From contig JBHGNT010000006.1 in assembly GCA_043228905.1 (NCBI GenBank), positions 5,332,001 through 5,396,000 of the forward strand: a stretch of DNA of 64,000 nt, in the 5' to 3' direction. Shown piece after piece: positions 12,601-24,000 of this stretch. Within the stretch, counting starts at the first letter, position 1. Each line of letters starts with the position of its first letter. The position numbers and the translations under genes are program-made. Under the pieces are notes generated by a model, which was given only the letters and a program-made list of their open reading frames with translations, did not search any database and had not been told where the DNA came from. This DNA comes from Azolla caroliniana. Lineage: Eukaryota; Polypodiophyta.

Positions 12601-13544
12601 AGAAATGAGAAGGGCTACATGACTACGTAAGGTCAGTTGGGACCCTTTGCAATGGACATGGCGTGATCCTTATGCGGAGCAAGGAAGTAAACCCATCCCT
12701 TTCTTCCAATTCAAAACTAGATTGGGTCGCCACATCGTAGCTGCTCAAACTGCCCGAGAGCCGGCTACTGCAAAGGTCTGGCACACATATCAAGTTCCTC
12801 ACACAATTATCACCAAGTTTTGGCAAAAAATCTGGAAACAACAACATGCGAGGCGAATTACCACGTTCCAATGACTATTAATACATAAGTCACTACCGGT
12901 GGGGGCATGGCAATGTGGGAACCTTAGCTCTTATAATTGTGTAGAGTGTCTAAATGCAGTAGAACCAATACGACACGCTCTGTGGGATTGCCCAACGTCC
13001 ATCGAATATGGCGGGGGGTTGGCCGCTTGTTGCAATTATGCCAGGTGCAAGGCTCAATCAAGTGGGGAAATATATGTTGGCTATCATGGCAGACACCAAT
13101 TGGCAGATACGAGCATCAGGAGGAGGGGATGACTTTAGTGATAAAAGCACAAGAGGTTTTTTTCTCCACCATCGGCAATGTCCACTCAACTCCTCTTAAT
13201 GACAAATCTCAAGTTGTGTTGGAATTGGTCAGCCCAATAACTCTTTGGATTCTATGGAAACAACGGTGTAGATGGGTCTTCTCCAACCAAACTGCGCATC
13301 CAACAATGTCACTACAAGAGATATGGAGTGAAATTGTAGCCACTCTAAAGAGCCAATATGATTAGCCTTCATCCAACAATGGTCGTCCTCTCCCTTTCTT
13401 GAGTCAGTGGGCATCCACATAAGATGGAACTATCGCGTCCCTATAGGGATTTGTACATAATCATCTCATTTGTAAAATTTTATAACTAATGGAAGAAGTT
13501 TTTTTTAAAAAAAAGAAAAGAAAAAGAAAAAGAAATGAGAAGGG
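12601..13544 (+). mobile_element. 5'-truncated LINE 3' end with A-rich tail and 14-bp target duplications
   Basis: The body (about 12615-13530) encodes a broken version of the zinc-binding tail of plant LINE reverse transcriptases. One frame (12647-13132) gives a KSLPVGAW context, then C-x2-C and RHALWDCP. A second frame (12937-13365) gives LWILWKQRCRWVF and EIWSEIVATLKSQYD, usual at the end of such ORFs. One stop (12872) and one frameshift break it. The element ends in an A-rich tail (13507-13530). The 14-bp word AGAAATGAGAAGGG occurs at 12601-12614 and again at 13531-13544, a textbook target-primed insertion. Confidence 0.85.
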
Positions 13545-13569
13545 GTTGAAACTTGACACACACACTTTC

Positions 13570-13785
13570 TCTCTTTTATCGTAATTAGATTTAAACCCTA
13601 ATTGTTACACTATTAGCATTGTGTCTTATGTTAGAAACCCAATTTCTCACCTCTCTATTATTCCATATATATATATATGTATCTTAATTTACTAGATGCC
13701 ATTGTGGAACGTAGGGGTTGTACCCCTGACCTCCTAGTCTCCATTGGGCAACCTTACCAACTAGGCTACATCAATTTCTGGTCTC
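13570..13785 (-). mobile_element. tRNA-headed SINE-like copy 1
   Basis: Read on the minus strand the head has an A-box-like GTAGCCTAGTTGGTAAGG (about 13753-13770) and a B-box-like GGGGTACAACCCC (about 13713-13725). A body matching the copy at 56632-56800 follows (AATAATAGAGAGGTGAGAAAT, then a TAGTGTAACAA word). No tRNA cloverleaf can be folded, so this is not a tRNA gene. Confidence 0.6.
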
Positions 13786-13789
13786 TTTC

Positions 13790-13980
13790 TTTTTCACTTT
13801 TTTACCTTATCCTATTGCTAAGACATTTACACTACTAAGGATTGAAACCCAATTTTCTCACCTCTCTATTACTCCATAGATATCTCTTATTTCACCAGAT
13901 GTCATTTGGAATGTAGGGGTTGAACCCATGACCGCCTAGTCTCCATGGGGCAACCTAACCATCTAACCGCCTACATCCAT
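13790..13980 (-). mobile_element. tRNA-headed SINE-like copy 2
   Basis: Second head-to-tail copy. Minus strand: GTAGGCGGTTAGATGG (A-box region, about 13961-13975), GGGTTCAACCCC (B box, about 13916-13927), then the same body (GGTGAAATAAGAGATAT, AATAGAGAGGTGAGAAAAT). It is followed at once by copy 1. Confidence 0.6.
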
Positions 13981-14216
13981 CTAAGCATTAAGCTCTCTCT
14001 CTCTCTTAAACACACAAAAATACGATTGGGGCAAAAAGATGATTTATATTATATGAAGATCTCCTAAACACACAAAAACACGATTGGGACAAAAAGATGA
14101 TTTATATTATATGAAGAGATACAAGCTTACATCAATCCCAAGTAGGAACAAAACAAAAACGAGGTTGGGACGAGTCGGGATCGAATTGGGACTTGACCAA
14201 GGCTCGTTGGGACAAC

Positions 14217-14591
14217 CTCCCTGTAAAGAATCAAGAGATGGATTCTTGTGAAGCGGAAGAGATATGAGTTATGTGTGTGTATGAGAGAGAGAGAGAGAGT
14301 GAGAGACAAGGAATACGTAAGGTAAAAAAGAGAAAGACTCAACATTATACAAGGTGGGAGGAGGGTGCTTTATGTAGTCACCCTCTCTCTTCATTAACTA
14401 CAAGCCTCATGGAGCATGGGGAATGTGAAAGCTCATAAGTTATGTGTCATAGAATATGATTCTATGACTCATACTAAATGCTAGAATACAAAGTGGTGAC
14501 ATAATGGTGACTCTTGACCGTTGGAGTGTCTCTTCACTCTCAAGGTGAGTTCACACACTAGACCAAGTTGAGCTTGATTCTCAACACTCCC
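14217..14591 (-). mobile_element. solo LTR of the copia-1 family
   Basis: The LTR is 14222-14586 on the minus strand: it starts TGTTGAGAATCAAGC and ends ATTCTTTACA, and matches the copia-1 LTR at 20506-20903 throughout. It is flanked by CTCCC on both sides (14217-14221 and 14587-14591), a perfect 5-bp target duplication. No internal sequence is left, so it formed by LTR-LTR recombination. It splits the older LTR around it. Confidence 0.93.
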
Positions 14592-14700
14592 AAAAAGATG
14601 TTGAGGGACTAGAGTGTTTCAAAGGTTACAAAAGGAGAGAGTAGAACTCAGAGATCGAGAAGCTCCGCCTTATATAAGCCAACATAGGGCCATTGGACTA

Positions 14701-15018
14701 GTCGTTGGGGCTAGCTCTTGGGTAGTCCATTGGGATTGGTTTTCCCAACCTAGGGTGGCACCCCTTTTGGGACAAGGACTGGGTTCCTTTGTGAGTCCCA
14801 ATTCAGATTGGGATTGCATCCTAGTTGGGACAAGACAAGAGCACCACATTCATCGGGGTGTCGTTGGGGCTAGCTCTTGGGTAGTCCATTGGGATTGGTT
14901 TTCCCAACCTAGGGTGGCACCCCTTTTGGGACAAGGACTGGGTTCCTTTGTGAGTCCCAATTCAGATTGGGATTGCATCCTAGTTGGGACAAGACAAGAG
15001 CACCACATTCATCGGGGT
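14701..15018. repeat. perfect 159-bp tandem duplication
   Basis: 14701-14859 and 14860-15018 read identical base for base by eye, each starting GTCGTTGGGGCTAGC. The homologous LTR at 16134-16608 has only one unit. The 172-aa open frame over the region is a by-product of the repeat and not a gene. Confidence 0.93.
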
Positions 15019-16605
15019 GTCGTGGAGGTTGAGTCCCATCAAGCTCAAAATTGTCCCAAGTTCCTTTGTTGTTTGGGATCATGCCTTGTTTCATTCAAGT
15101 CACCCTCAATCACCTTGCCTTTGTCTTTCTAGGACTTCCTCCCTTCTTGATCAAGCTTTCTATCTTTGGTCCATCTTCGATCCTTAGCCTCTCAGTCGTT
15201 TGCATGACTCCTTCTACCTCGAGGACATGTTTGACACTCATTGTCTCAAGTCGATCTTTCTTGATTGCCTCGGTTGGGAGACACCCAATTCCCAATCCTT
15301 GCTCGGTCTCACCCTTTAAGGGTCCTTGTGTCCCTTTTTCCTCCTTTGCATTGAGGCCATTGATCTTGGTTGGGACAACCTTGACTCCCAACTCTTGATT
15401 TCTGTTCTCTTGGGGTTCTTCACTCCATTTGGAAGAGCTTCCTTGGTCTTTATCGAACAACGATCGACGATCATAGTCCACAAAGGAAACAATGCAACCT
15501 AGAAGAATCACTCATATTAGTAATTTGAAGCATTAGTTTCCGATACTTAGACATATAAGTGTTGAGTTTGCTCGACTCTTGAGTTAGTTTTCTCCACTCA
15601 AATATGAACTTAAAAGGTTGATTTCGAGGAATAGAAATACTTCCTTATCCTTTGCGTGAAATCCTCCCAATCTTCGAAGGGTTCCCTTTGCTCTAGAAAT
15701 AAGTACCAATTGTACACATAGCTCTCGATGTATCAACTCACTACCTTCACCCATGCTCTTTGCTTCACCTCACTTTGCTCCAAAAGGCACTCCATGTTGC
15801 GGATTCACTTGTTAAGCATCAAGGGCTCCCTCGTTCCAACATACTCCCTCGGGGCTATCGACTTGTAGCTTCCAAAGTCATCCTCCTCATCGACCCTTTC
15901 TCTTTGGCTCCTTCTTCAAGTGGTGAGCTTCCTTCCTTCAAAATTTCCACGAGGATTTTTGCCAATTTGGCCAAAGCAATCTCCATAAGGTTCCCCTCCT
16001 GTCCGTGCCTCCTTGATTGCTTCTAATTTTGACTCTGATCTACTTTCCTCACCACACTCTCTTCTTTTGGTCATCTTCTCCCACCTTGGCCTTGCGTCTT
16101 TTCTCAACATGTGTTCTCGCTCTCATACTAAGTGTTATGGACCTAGATTATGGGGGTCTCCAAATGCACGAAAACATGCTTTGTGACAAAAAGATGTTTT
16201 ATATTATATGAACAGATACAAGCTTACAATAGTCCCAAGTTGGCACAAACCAAAAAAGAGGTTGGGACAAGTCAAGACCAAGTTGGGACTCAACAATGAC
16301 TCGTTGGAAAAACCTACCAAAAAGATGATGAGGGACTAGAGTGTTTTATACGTTACAAAAGGAGAAAGTTGAACTCAAGGTCGAGAATCATCAAAATGAG
16401 GAGAAGCTCCTCCTTATATAGGCCAAGATATGGGCATTGGACTAGCCGTTGGGTAGTCTATTGGGAATACCCTTGGGATTGGCTATCCCAACCCAGGGTG
16501 GCGCCCCTTTTAGGTCTAGGATTGGGACTGAGACTAGGACTAGGTCCCTTTGTGAGTCCTAGTTCAGGTTGGGACTACGTCCCGGTTGGGACAAGACATG
16601 AGCAC

Positions 16606-16625
16606 CACACACACACACACACACA

Positions 16626-16678
<53 letters not shown>
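16606..16678. repeat. compound (AC)n(TC)n microsatellite
   Basis: About 11 AC units followed by about 25 TC units, at the right edge of the LTR block ending near 16605. Confidence 0.95.
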
Positions 16679-16682
<4 letters not shown>

Positions 16683-16734
16683 TATTTTTGTAAATAATTA
16701 CTTTCATTACAAAAGAAAAAACATGCCACCATGA

Positions 16735-17995
16735 TTGACTTACAACAAAGTATCGAACCCTTATAAGGAACTAAATACTAACTACAATATAAACTTGATT
16801 CCACCCTACTCACCAATTCACATGTCAAATACGATGATACCTGACCTTACAAAGTTCTCCCTCTTCATGATTGAGATTTCTTACTTCTTTCACACTTTCA
16901 ATTGCCACAAAAGAATTTATTTTAACTTTATGACATATATTCTCACCCCCAATCAAAGTGAAGACATTCCATATAGTCCAATTGAACCATAACCCCCAAT
17001 ACCTCAAGAACTCAAATGTAATTTGTAAACGAGGCATCGATTCACTATAATTCTCCATGTGTGCAAAAACCCAATAGCTAGTTAAAGACATCCACACTAA
17101 ATTGATACACCTCCAAACCATTCTAGCCATCAGCCATGAAAGAAATTGATGCCTACTATGTTCCAATTGCACCGAACAAAAGAAACACATTCCTCTAGCA
17201 ATTTTGTTAAGTATCCAACACTTAGCACGCCTATTGTGGATATTGTGGTGCCAACACCAGACATTGAGCTCAACCAACCTTATAAAAAAGAGGGATAGAA
17301 CAAACCAAAGAGGACACAATGTAGGCCAATGCGCAACCTAGTGTGAAAGGGAGACAATTGCCTTGTAAAAAAGCTATAAAAGCCACGTTTTGGTGGCTTT
17401 GAGAGCTCTTCATGATTCTTAGGGTTTCTCCCTTTTCATTAGTACACTAAGAGCTACTCTTCTATCTACTTAATCCCTCATTAGAGTTAAGAGAGGTTTG
17501 GGTTAAGAGCTAAGTAAGTTGAACCCTAACCTCCTCCTCTTGTATGGTGCTAAACCTCTTTGTATTAAGAACTGGTATTAATGATCATATATCTTCTTTG
17601 TGTAAGAGAGAGTAAAGCAAGGGAGAGAGTAAGTACTAATAGGTAAATGTTAAGAAGCTAGTAGCTCTAAGGTGGTTGATAACCACCGAATCACCTAATT
17701 CACCATCAAAAAGGGTATATGTCGGTCCAACTAAAGGTCAATGACATCAACGAGAGTCATAACTCCATCGATCTATAGATACGTTCCGTGAGGTACACGG
17801 AAATGACACAAATGTTTCTTTTTTATTAAAGCATCACCCAATGGTAAAGGTCTAACCATAACTCTCCAAATGAATACCTTAGCTTGTAGCATCAATCGAG
17901 AACACCAACTTGCCTTGATCACATGAAACCACCAAGTAATGGGCTTACGAGAACCCCATATCGTTGTAACCCTTTCTTCCATCCACTTATTGTCA
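16735..17995 (-). pseudogene. LINE reverse-transcriptase C-terminal fragment (LINE-a), left of the gypsy insertion
   Basis: Minus frames 17773-17982 (LQAKVFIWRVMVRPLPLGDA) and 16825-17319 (CFFCSVQLEHSRH, then MVWRCINLVW) are the zinc-binding reverse-transcriptase tail seen in plant LINEs. The gypsy LTR begins at 17996 inside this ORF. The upstream part of the same ORF reappears on the far side of the gypsy (40663-40870), so the two flanks once formed one reading frame. A non-coding block at about 17330-17765 interrupts it again. Stops and frame changes make it non-functional. Confidence 0.7.
17330..17765 (+). mobile_element. LTR-like non-coding insertion inside LINE-a
   Basis: It interrupts the LINE-a zinc-domain reading frame. 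It has a TATA-like CTATAAAAGCC near 17373 and no coding potential, as expected of a solo LTR. I could not fix the termini or a target duplication, so the class is tentative. Confidence 0.35.
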
Positions 17996-18381
17996 TGGAC
18001 GAGTAGACGAGGCTAAATACTAAGAGAGAGATAGAGATAGCATAGACAAGAGAGCAAGAAAGAGAGAGAGAAAATAGTCAAGAGGGCAAGAACTGAATTA
18101 TGCTTTCATAACTGGTGTTGTTCACCTTGATTGTAATCAAGGTGCACCTGAGTATTTATACAAGAATGTGGAGATATACATGTAAGCTAGCAAACATCTA
18201 GAGAGTGCATGAAGATGCATTCTCTAGAAGTTTCTTGAAAGATCTAGTGATTAACCTACAATGTAATAAGTTGAATCTTATACAATATTATAATGCATAG
18301 ATGGATGTAACTCAATTGGTAAGGTTACCCAACGAGACCAGGAGGTCATGGGTTCAACTCCCTTACATTCCATCGTGTCCA
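17996..18381 (-). repeat. gypsy left LTR (3' LTR in element orientation)
   Basis: 386 bp, TGGAC...GTCCA. Its last 85 bp on the plus strand (about 18297-18381) contain a tRNA-like head: GTAACTCAATTGG (18306-18318) and GGGTTCAACTCCC (18350-18362). It matches the right LTR along its length. Confidence 0.88.
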
Positions 18382-18400
18382 TTACATTATCCTCCCTTTA
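18382..18400 (-). other. gypsy polypurine tract
   Basis: On the minus strand AAAGGGAGGATAATGTAA lies directly before the LTR start TGGACACG, the usual position for plus-strand DNA priming in an LTR retrotransposon. Confidence 0.75.
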
Positions 18401-19880
18401 AGGACGTTTCCTAGGACCTAAGATCGGCTTATGTGGGTATCGTTGATGAAAATCGTGAATGGCCTCTACAACATTTTGTAAATGTGTAACCGGTTCCCAT
18501 GTGGCGTCCGAAATGGGGTAACCTTTCCATAAGAACAAATATTGGAGTTATCAACGATGATAGCGGGAGTTGAGGATTTGGTCACCTTCATATTCTTCCC
18601 CGTCGACAATTCCACAGGTGGTGGTGGAGGAGGTTGTCGTCCCGGAATTCGAGAAGGATGGTAGAGTTCGAGGAGGGAAACGTGAAAAACATCGTTGATC
18701 CTAAATGTTGAAGGAAGTGCTAGACGGAAGGCGACTAGTTTGATCCACTCGATGATATGGAAGGGGCCTAGCCTTTTGTAGTTCAAATTTGCACAAGGAC
18801 GTGTGGTGGCGATGTGGCGACGTAACAACCAAACCTTGTCCCCGACTGCAAATGTTGGTGCAACCAAGCGATGTTGGTCCACCTGATCTTTATATTGGTC
18901 GCTAGCGACACGGAGCTCTAGGGAGAGGTCACTATGGACATCGTGTAAAGTGCGGGCACACATCTCTGCCGAAGGATTGACTGAAGTTGCAGGTATGGAA
19001 ATGTTGAAACAAGGGTGAAATCCATAGTTTGCAAAGAAGGGGGAAACCTTAGTCGAAGCATGGATACTATTATTGTAGGCAAATTCCGCCATTGCAAGGA
19101 AGTTCACCCAATCCTCTTGTTGGTGGCTCATGGTACATGAAAGATATTGTTCGAGAATTTGTTTGACCAATGACTCGTTCGGTTTGTCCATTAGTTTGAG
19201 GATGGTATGCTGATGAAAAGTTTACAGAAGTCTCGAATGTCTGCAGAAGTCGTCACCAAAAGTGGGAAATGAATTGAGAACCTCGATCAGAGGTGATATC
19301 CTCAAGTAAGCCGTGTAATCGAACAACATTTTTAAGACAAAGATCAATTGTCTCTTCTTCGGAAATGGTTTTGGAACATGGGACAAAGTGAGTCATCTTC
19401 GAAAACCGATCAACAATTTCTAGCACTATGTCATGGCCACCAACCAGAGGAAGGTCGGTTATAAAGTCCATGGATAGAGAGGCCCATGGTCGACTTGGAA
19501 TTGGGAGCGGGTGGAGAAGGCCGTATGGACCAAGCACATACATCACATGTCTTGATAAATTCCTTGACAAATTTCCAAGGTTGGGGCTTCCAAAACCCCC
19601 GAGATAGCAACTCTAGGGTTTTCGTGACCCCAAAGTGGATGACAAGAGGATCATCATGACAGTTTTGTATTACCCGTGTACGACATGATCCTTCGGGAAC
19701 AAATAGGAGATGATTATGATATAGTAACCCATCCCAAATTTTAAATTGGTTGAGATATGAGCTTTTCATGTCTGGGGATGGGTCATTGATGTGGGCCATG
19801 ATGTCTTTGGCGAATGGGTATGACATGGTTGCCGTGGCGATCTCGTCAAGAGCAAAGAATCATCATGCAACATGCAGGTG
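18400..19880 (-). pseudogene. gypsy integrase plus C-terminal chromodomain
   Basis: Frames at 19431-19826 (zinc-binding region with HFGVTKTLELLSRGFW and CDVC), 19253-19570 (catalytic core, MDFITDLP, VDRFSKMTHFVP) and 18466-19191 (end of the core with WVNFLAMAEFAYNNSIHAS, then LGPFHIIEWI and FHVSLLELYHPS). The region about 18400-18590 read in a shifted frame gives EEYEGDQILNSR and then LWKGYP...TWEPVTHLQN, a chromodomain. In chromoviruses this domain directs integration to chromatin marks. Frameshifts and stops break the ORF at several points. Confidence 0.85.
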
Positions 19881-20139
19881 GTGAACATTAGCGATGGGCT
19901 TGGTTCGGTTTCTTGGTCTTGAAACCAAACCAAACCATTTATTAATAATAAAAACCGAACCAAACTATTTTAAAATTTATGAAGCCATTTAAACCGAACC
20001 GTTTAGAGCCGAACCGTTAAACTAAACCATTTAAAGAATAGGAAAAACCAAACTGTTTACGAAAAATTTAAAACCAAACCAAACCAGTTTATCATAAATC
20101 AAAACCAAACCAAACCAAACCAATTTTTATTGATATTAA

Positions 20140-20363
20140 TCATCATACTTATTATAAATTATCATAAATTTATTCATCATACTCATCATAAAATTTGTCA
20201 TTATACTTATCATAAAATTTGTCATCATACTTATCATAAATTTGGTCATCATACTTATCATAAATTTGATCATTATACTTATCATAAATTTGATCATTAT
20301 ACTTATCATAAATTTGATCATTATACTTATCATAAATTTGATCATTATACTTATCATAATTGA
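20140..20363. repeat. 24-bp minisatellite in the hAT left arm
   Basis: About eight or nine head-to-tail copies of a unit like TCATTATACTTATCATAAAT plus TTGA, more divergent toward the left end. It is open in several frames on both strands only because of its composition. Confidence 0.92.
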
Positions 20364-20505
20364 TTATCATAAATAAAAAGGAGACTCTACATATAATACA
20401 TATAAAATTTAATAAGTTAAAACAAGAGTTTAAAATTAAAAGTTGAAAGTTAGAGCCTATAGAGAATATTTATGAGTATACTTTAACCTATAAACCTTTA
20501 AACCG

Positions 20506-20903
20506 TGTTGAGAATCAAGCTCAACTTGGTCTAGTGTGTGAACTCACCTTGAGAGTGAAGAGACACTCCAACGGTCAAGAGTCACCACTGTGACACCACT
20601 TTGTATTCTAGCATTTAGTATGAGTCATAGAATCATATTCTATGACACATAACTTATGAGCTTTCACATTCCCCATGCTCCATGAGGCTTGTAGTTAATG
20701 AAGAGAGAGGGTGACTACATAAAGCACCTTCCTCCCACCTTGTATAATGTCGAGTCTTTCTCCATTGCCGATATACTTTACCTTGCGTATTCTCTGTGTA
20801 TTACTCCTTGTCTCTCTCACTCTCACTCACTCTCTCTCTCTCTCATACACACACAATTCACACCTATTCTGCTTCATAAGAATCCATCTCTTAATTCTTT
20901 ACA
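20506..20903 (+). repeat. copia-1 5' LTR
   Basis: 398 bp from TGTTGAGAATC to TTCTTTACA, followed at once by the initiator-Met tRNA primer-binding site TGGTATCAGAG (20904-20914). It contains a (TC)n run near 20830. Confidence 0.93.
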
Positions 20904-20917
20904 TGGTATCAGAGTGA
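20904..20917 (+). other. copia-1 primer-binding site
   Basis: TGGTATCAGAGTGA, complementary to the 3' end of plant initiator tRNA-Met, directly after the LTR. It is the site where reverse transcription would start. Confidence 0.9.
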
Positions 20918-21063
20918 GGTTGGTAGCTCAATCTAGCTCATTCGCCTCATCGTGATCGTGTGTTGTGCTCTACGCCGATGACCAAGAACCGGCTCATCGC
21001 TATCGTAGCTTCGCTACATAGCTCGCATTCGAAGAGAGAAGAAGAAGAAGAAGAATCGATATA

Positions 21064-24000
21064 ATGAATACTCAAATGGGGAGTGCTCTCCCTATCGAGA
21101 AGTTGGATCGAAACAACTTCGCATCTTGGGAGTACAAGATGCACCAATACCTTGTCGGACAAGGCTATTGGAGCTACATCAAAGGAGCGCATGAAGATCG
21201 ACCCGCCGAAGCGGCTCCCAAATACGCGACATGGGAGCAAGCCACAAGCCGCAAGCCGCGTGATGTATTGTTTGGCGACATGTGTTCACGACCACATGCT
21301 CGGTTACATTCGAGAAGCCAAGACGCCGAAGGAAGCGTGGGAAAATCTACGAAAGATTTTCGCCGCCAACACGACCGCGAGGAAGCTTCAACTCTGCCAA
21401 GAGTTGAACAACATTCAACAAAGGGATATGTCCATCACGACATACACCTTGAAGATCAAGTAGCTTTGCGACTCGCTCGGCATAAGTATAGATGATGATG
21501 ATGAGATGGTGCAAATATGCCTTGGCGGCCTCGCACCACGGTTTGGCGCGATGCGAACCGCCGTTCTAGCACGGGAGAAATCTCCCTCCTTCTTTGAGCT
21601 CCAATCAATGCTATTGGTCAAAGAAAACCACGTGCGTACAAGGAGCAATGAGTCGGAAGGCCACATGCTCTACACGCACTCTAATGGAGGAAGAGGATGC
21701 GGACGAGTGAGAGGCTGATTCGGCCAAGGACAAGGCGGACGAGGTCCGACCTATGACTACAACTCCCAATTTTGGCCGCAAAACGGAGGCCAACGAGGAA
21801 CCTTCGCAAGAAGGGGGAGCTTCCACTCCGGCCCGAGCCGTCAAAACGCAACCGAATGCGGATATTGCGGAAAGCTCGGCCACCACGAAGAAGAGTGCCG
21901 AAAGAAGATGCGTGAATCGGCTTCCACAAGCCGACAACTCACGAATTACGCACACAATTCCGACTACGAAGAGTATAACGGAATGTACGGGCACAACTCC
22001 GACTATGAGGATCGTGGCGGAATGTACGCATACAACTCCGACCGTGGCGGAATGTTCATGATGAAATATAGAGCAAAGTCTATGTCGGCCTCTACCTCAA
22101 CTAGTGCCCTCAATCCGGAGGACGTATGGTTTGTTGACTCCGGAGCCTCAAACCATATGACATCCCACAAAGAATGGTTTCTCGAACTTCGAGAGCCGGA
22201 GCGACCCGGTTATGTCGAAACCGGAGATGACACTACGCACCCAATTCGGCACATCGGCAATGTTCCTTTCGGCGAAAGAGGTAAGCAAACATACATTAAA
22301 AATGTCTTGCATGTTCCCACCATCACAAAGAATTTGGTCTCGGTTGGCCAAATGGTTGAGCAAGGGATGCAAGTACGATTCGACCAAGAAGGGTGCTTCA
22401 TCGAAAAAGAAGGCCGAATCATCACACTCGGAAGAAGAGAGGGTCGGATGTTCATTCTCGATTCGCACGAGATGAAATTCGCCATGTTCGCGAAAAGCAC
22501 GAAAGCCGACTCCGACATAGGGCTATGGCATAAGCGAATCGGCCACATCAATCTCAACAAACTCAAAGCAATGAAGTCGAAAATAGTCGTCATCGGACTC
22601 CCGACATTCAAAGAGAAGGAGATTGAAGGTGTATGCGAAGCGTGCCAATTTGGCAAGCAACACCGACACCCATTCCCGAAGGAGTGGAATGTGAGCAAAG
22701 GTGTACTTGATGTAATTCATTCCGATGTATGGGGTCCGGCCCAAACGGCGACATTCGGTGGATGCTGGTATTACGTGCTCTTCATCGACGACTTTTCTAG
22801 GCACACTTGGATCTACCCAATGCGGCAAAAGAGCGAAGTGTTCGGACACTTCCAAAATTTCAAGAATGAAGTCGAGAAAGACACGGGTCGACATGTACGA
22901 TGCCTTCGATCGGATGGCGGCAAGGAGTACTTCTCAGACGATTTCACGACGTATCTCCGAAAGGAAGGAATTCGACGAAAATTCACTTGCCGACACACTC
23001 CGCAACAAAACGGAGTAGCCGAGCGCAAAAATCGGCACATCCTCGAAGTAGCGCGGGCCATGATGAACGAGAAGCATATGCCAAAGTAATATTGGGCCGA
23101 AGCGGCAAATACAACCGTCTACCTAATGAACCAATGCACAACATCCGGCGTGCACGAGGTCACTCCGCACGAAAGATTCTTCGGAAAGAAGCCGAACCTA
23201 TCACATGTTCGGATATTCGGCTCCATTGCATACGTGCACATCCCCGACGAGAAGCGTCACAAGCTCGACCCGAAGTCGGAGAAATGTATCCTCGTAGGAT
23301 ACTCACTGGAGCAAAAGGGGTACAAGTGCTACAACCCCTCAACTCGAAAATCTCGAGTAAGTCGAGACGTCGTTTTTGACGAGTCCGCATCCTGGTACGC
23401 ACTAGAGACAACTTCGCCTCTGCTCGACCCGGAATTTGCCGAACAAGAGATCGAGGATGAAGATCGCCCTATGCGCATGATCGAAGAAAGTCCGATCACG
23501 ACCCGACTGAGCGGACCACAAGAGCCTTTGAGCGATCAAAGCACATCACAGCCTAGCCCGAAGATGGACAAAGGCAAGGTGAAAATGGCAGAATATGAAG
23601 ACGATTGCCTCGACGACGATGAATCGACTAACTCACTCGACAGTGAGTTCGGCGGCTTCGATGTACCAATCAGAGCTAAGAAAGCCCTCATCTCACCAAA
23701 TGAAAAGCTCCGTCGCTCCACCTGTGAAAAGAACCCCGTCAACCGATTCGGCTACAACGATTATATGGCGTACCATTACGCCTTTATGATGAAGGTAGCA
23801 ACAGTACGAGAGCTGGAAACCTTTTCAGAAGCCGCGAAGGACCCGTGATGGATCGAAGCAATGAACGAGGAGATGCAGGCACTACGGAAGAACGAGATGT
23901 GGGATCTCGTTCCCACCTCACCACACAAAAAGGCGATTGGATGCAGATGAATCTACAAGGTGAAGTATAACGCCGATGGCTCCGTAAACCGCTACAAAGC

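Larger units (their letters stand above)
13985..16680 (-). mobile_element. old LTR retroelement without recognised pol
   Basis: Two related blocks, about 14026-15018 and 16134-16608, share long matches: GACAAAAAGATG, TATTATATGAA, GAGGGACTAGAGTG, a TATATA(A/G)GCC TATA region and GGGACAAGAC. They are best read as LTRs. Beyond the right block the minus strand has TTAGTATGAGAGC, a decayed form of the initiator-Met primer site TTGGTATCAGAGC, placing the element on the minus strand with an LTR edge near 16134. The 1.1-kb interior has only short frames (15110-15511, 15916-16110, charged, no known domain). The left LTR has a copia solo LTR and a 159-bp duplication; the right one ends in a microsatellite. 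Confidence 0.55.

Noticed and set aside
14614-15132. 172-aa protein with an internal repeat
   Set aside because: The frame is produced by a perfect DNA duplication within a non-coding LTR and has no domain.
18297-18381. tRNA gene on the plus strand
   Set aside because: It has A- and B-box-like words but no foldable acceptor, anticodon or D arms, and it is duplicated as part of the gypsy LTRs.
20140-20363. CRISPR-like array
   Set aside because: Units are directly adjacent with no spacers, and the sequence is a plant genome. It is a minisatellite.
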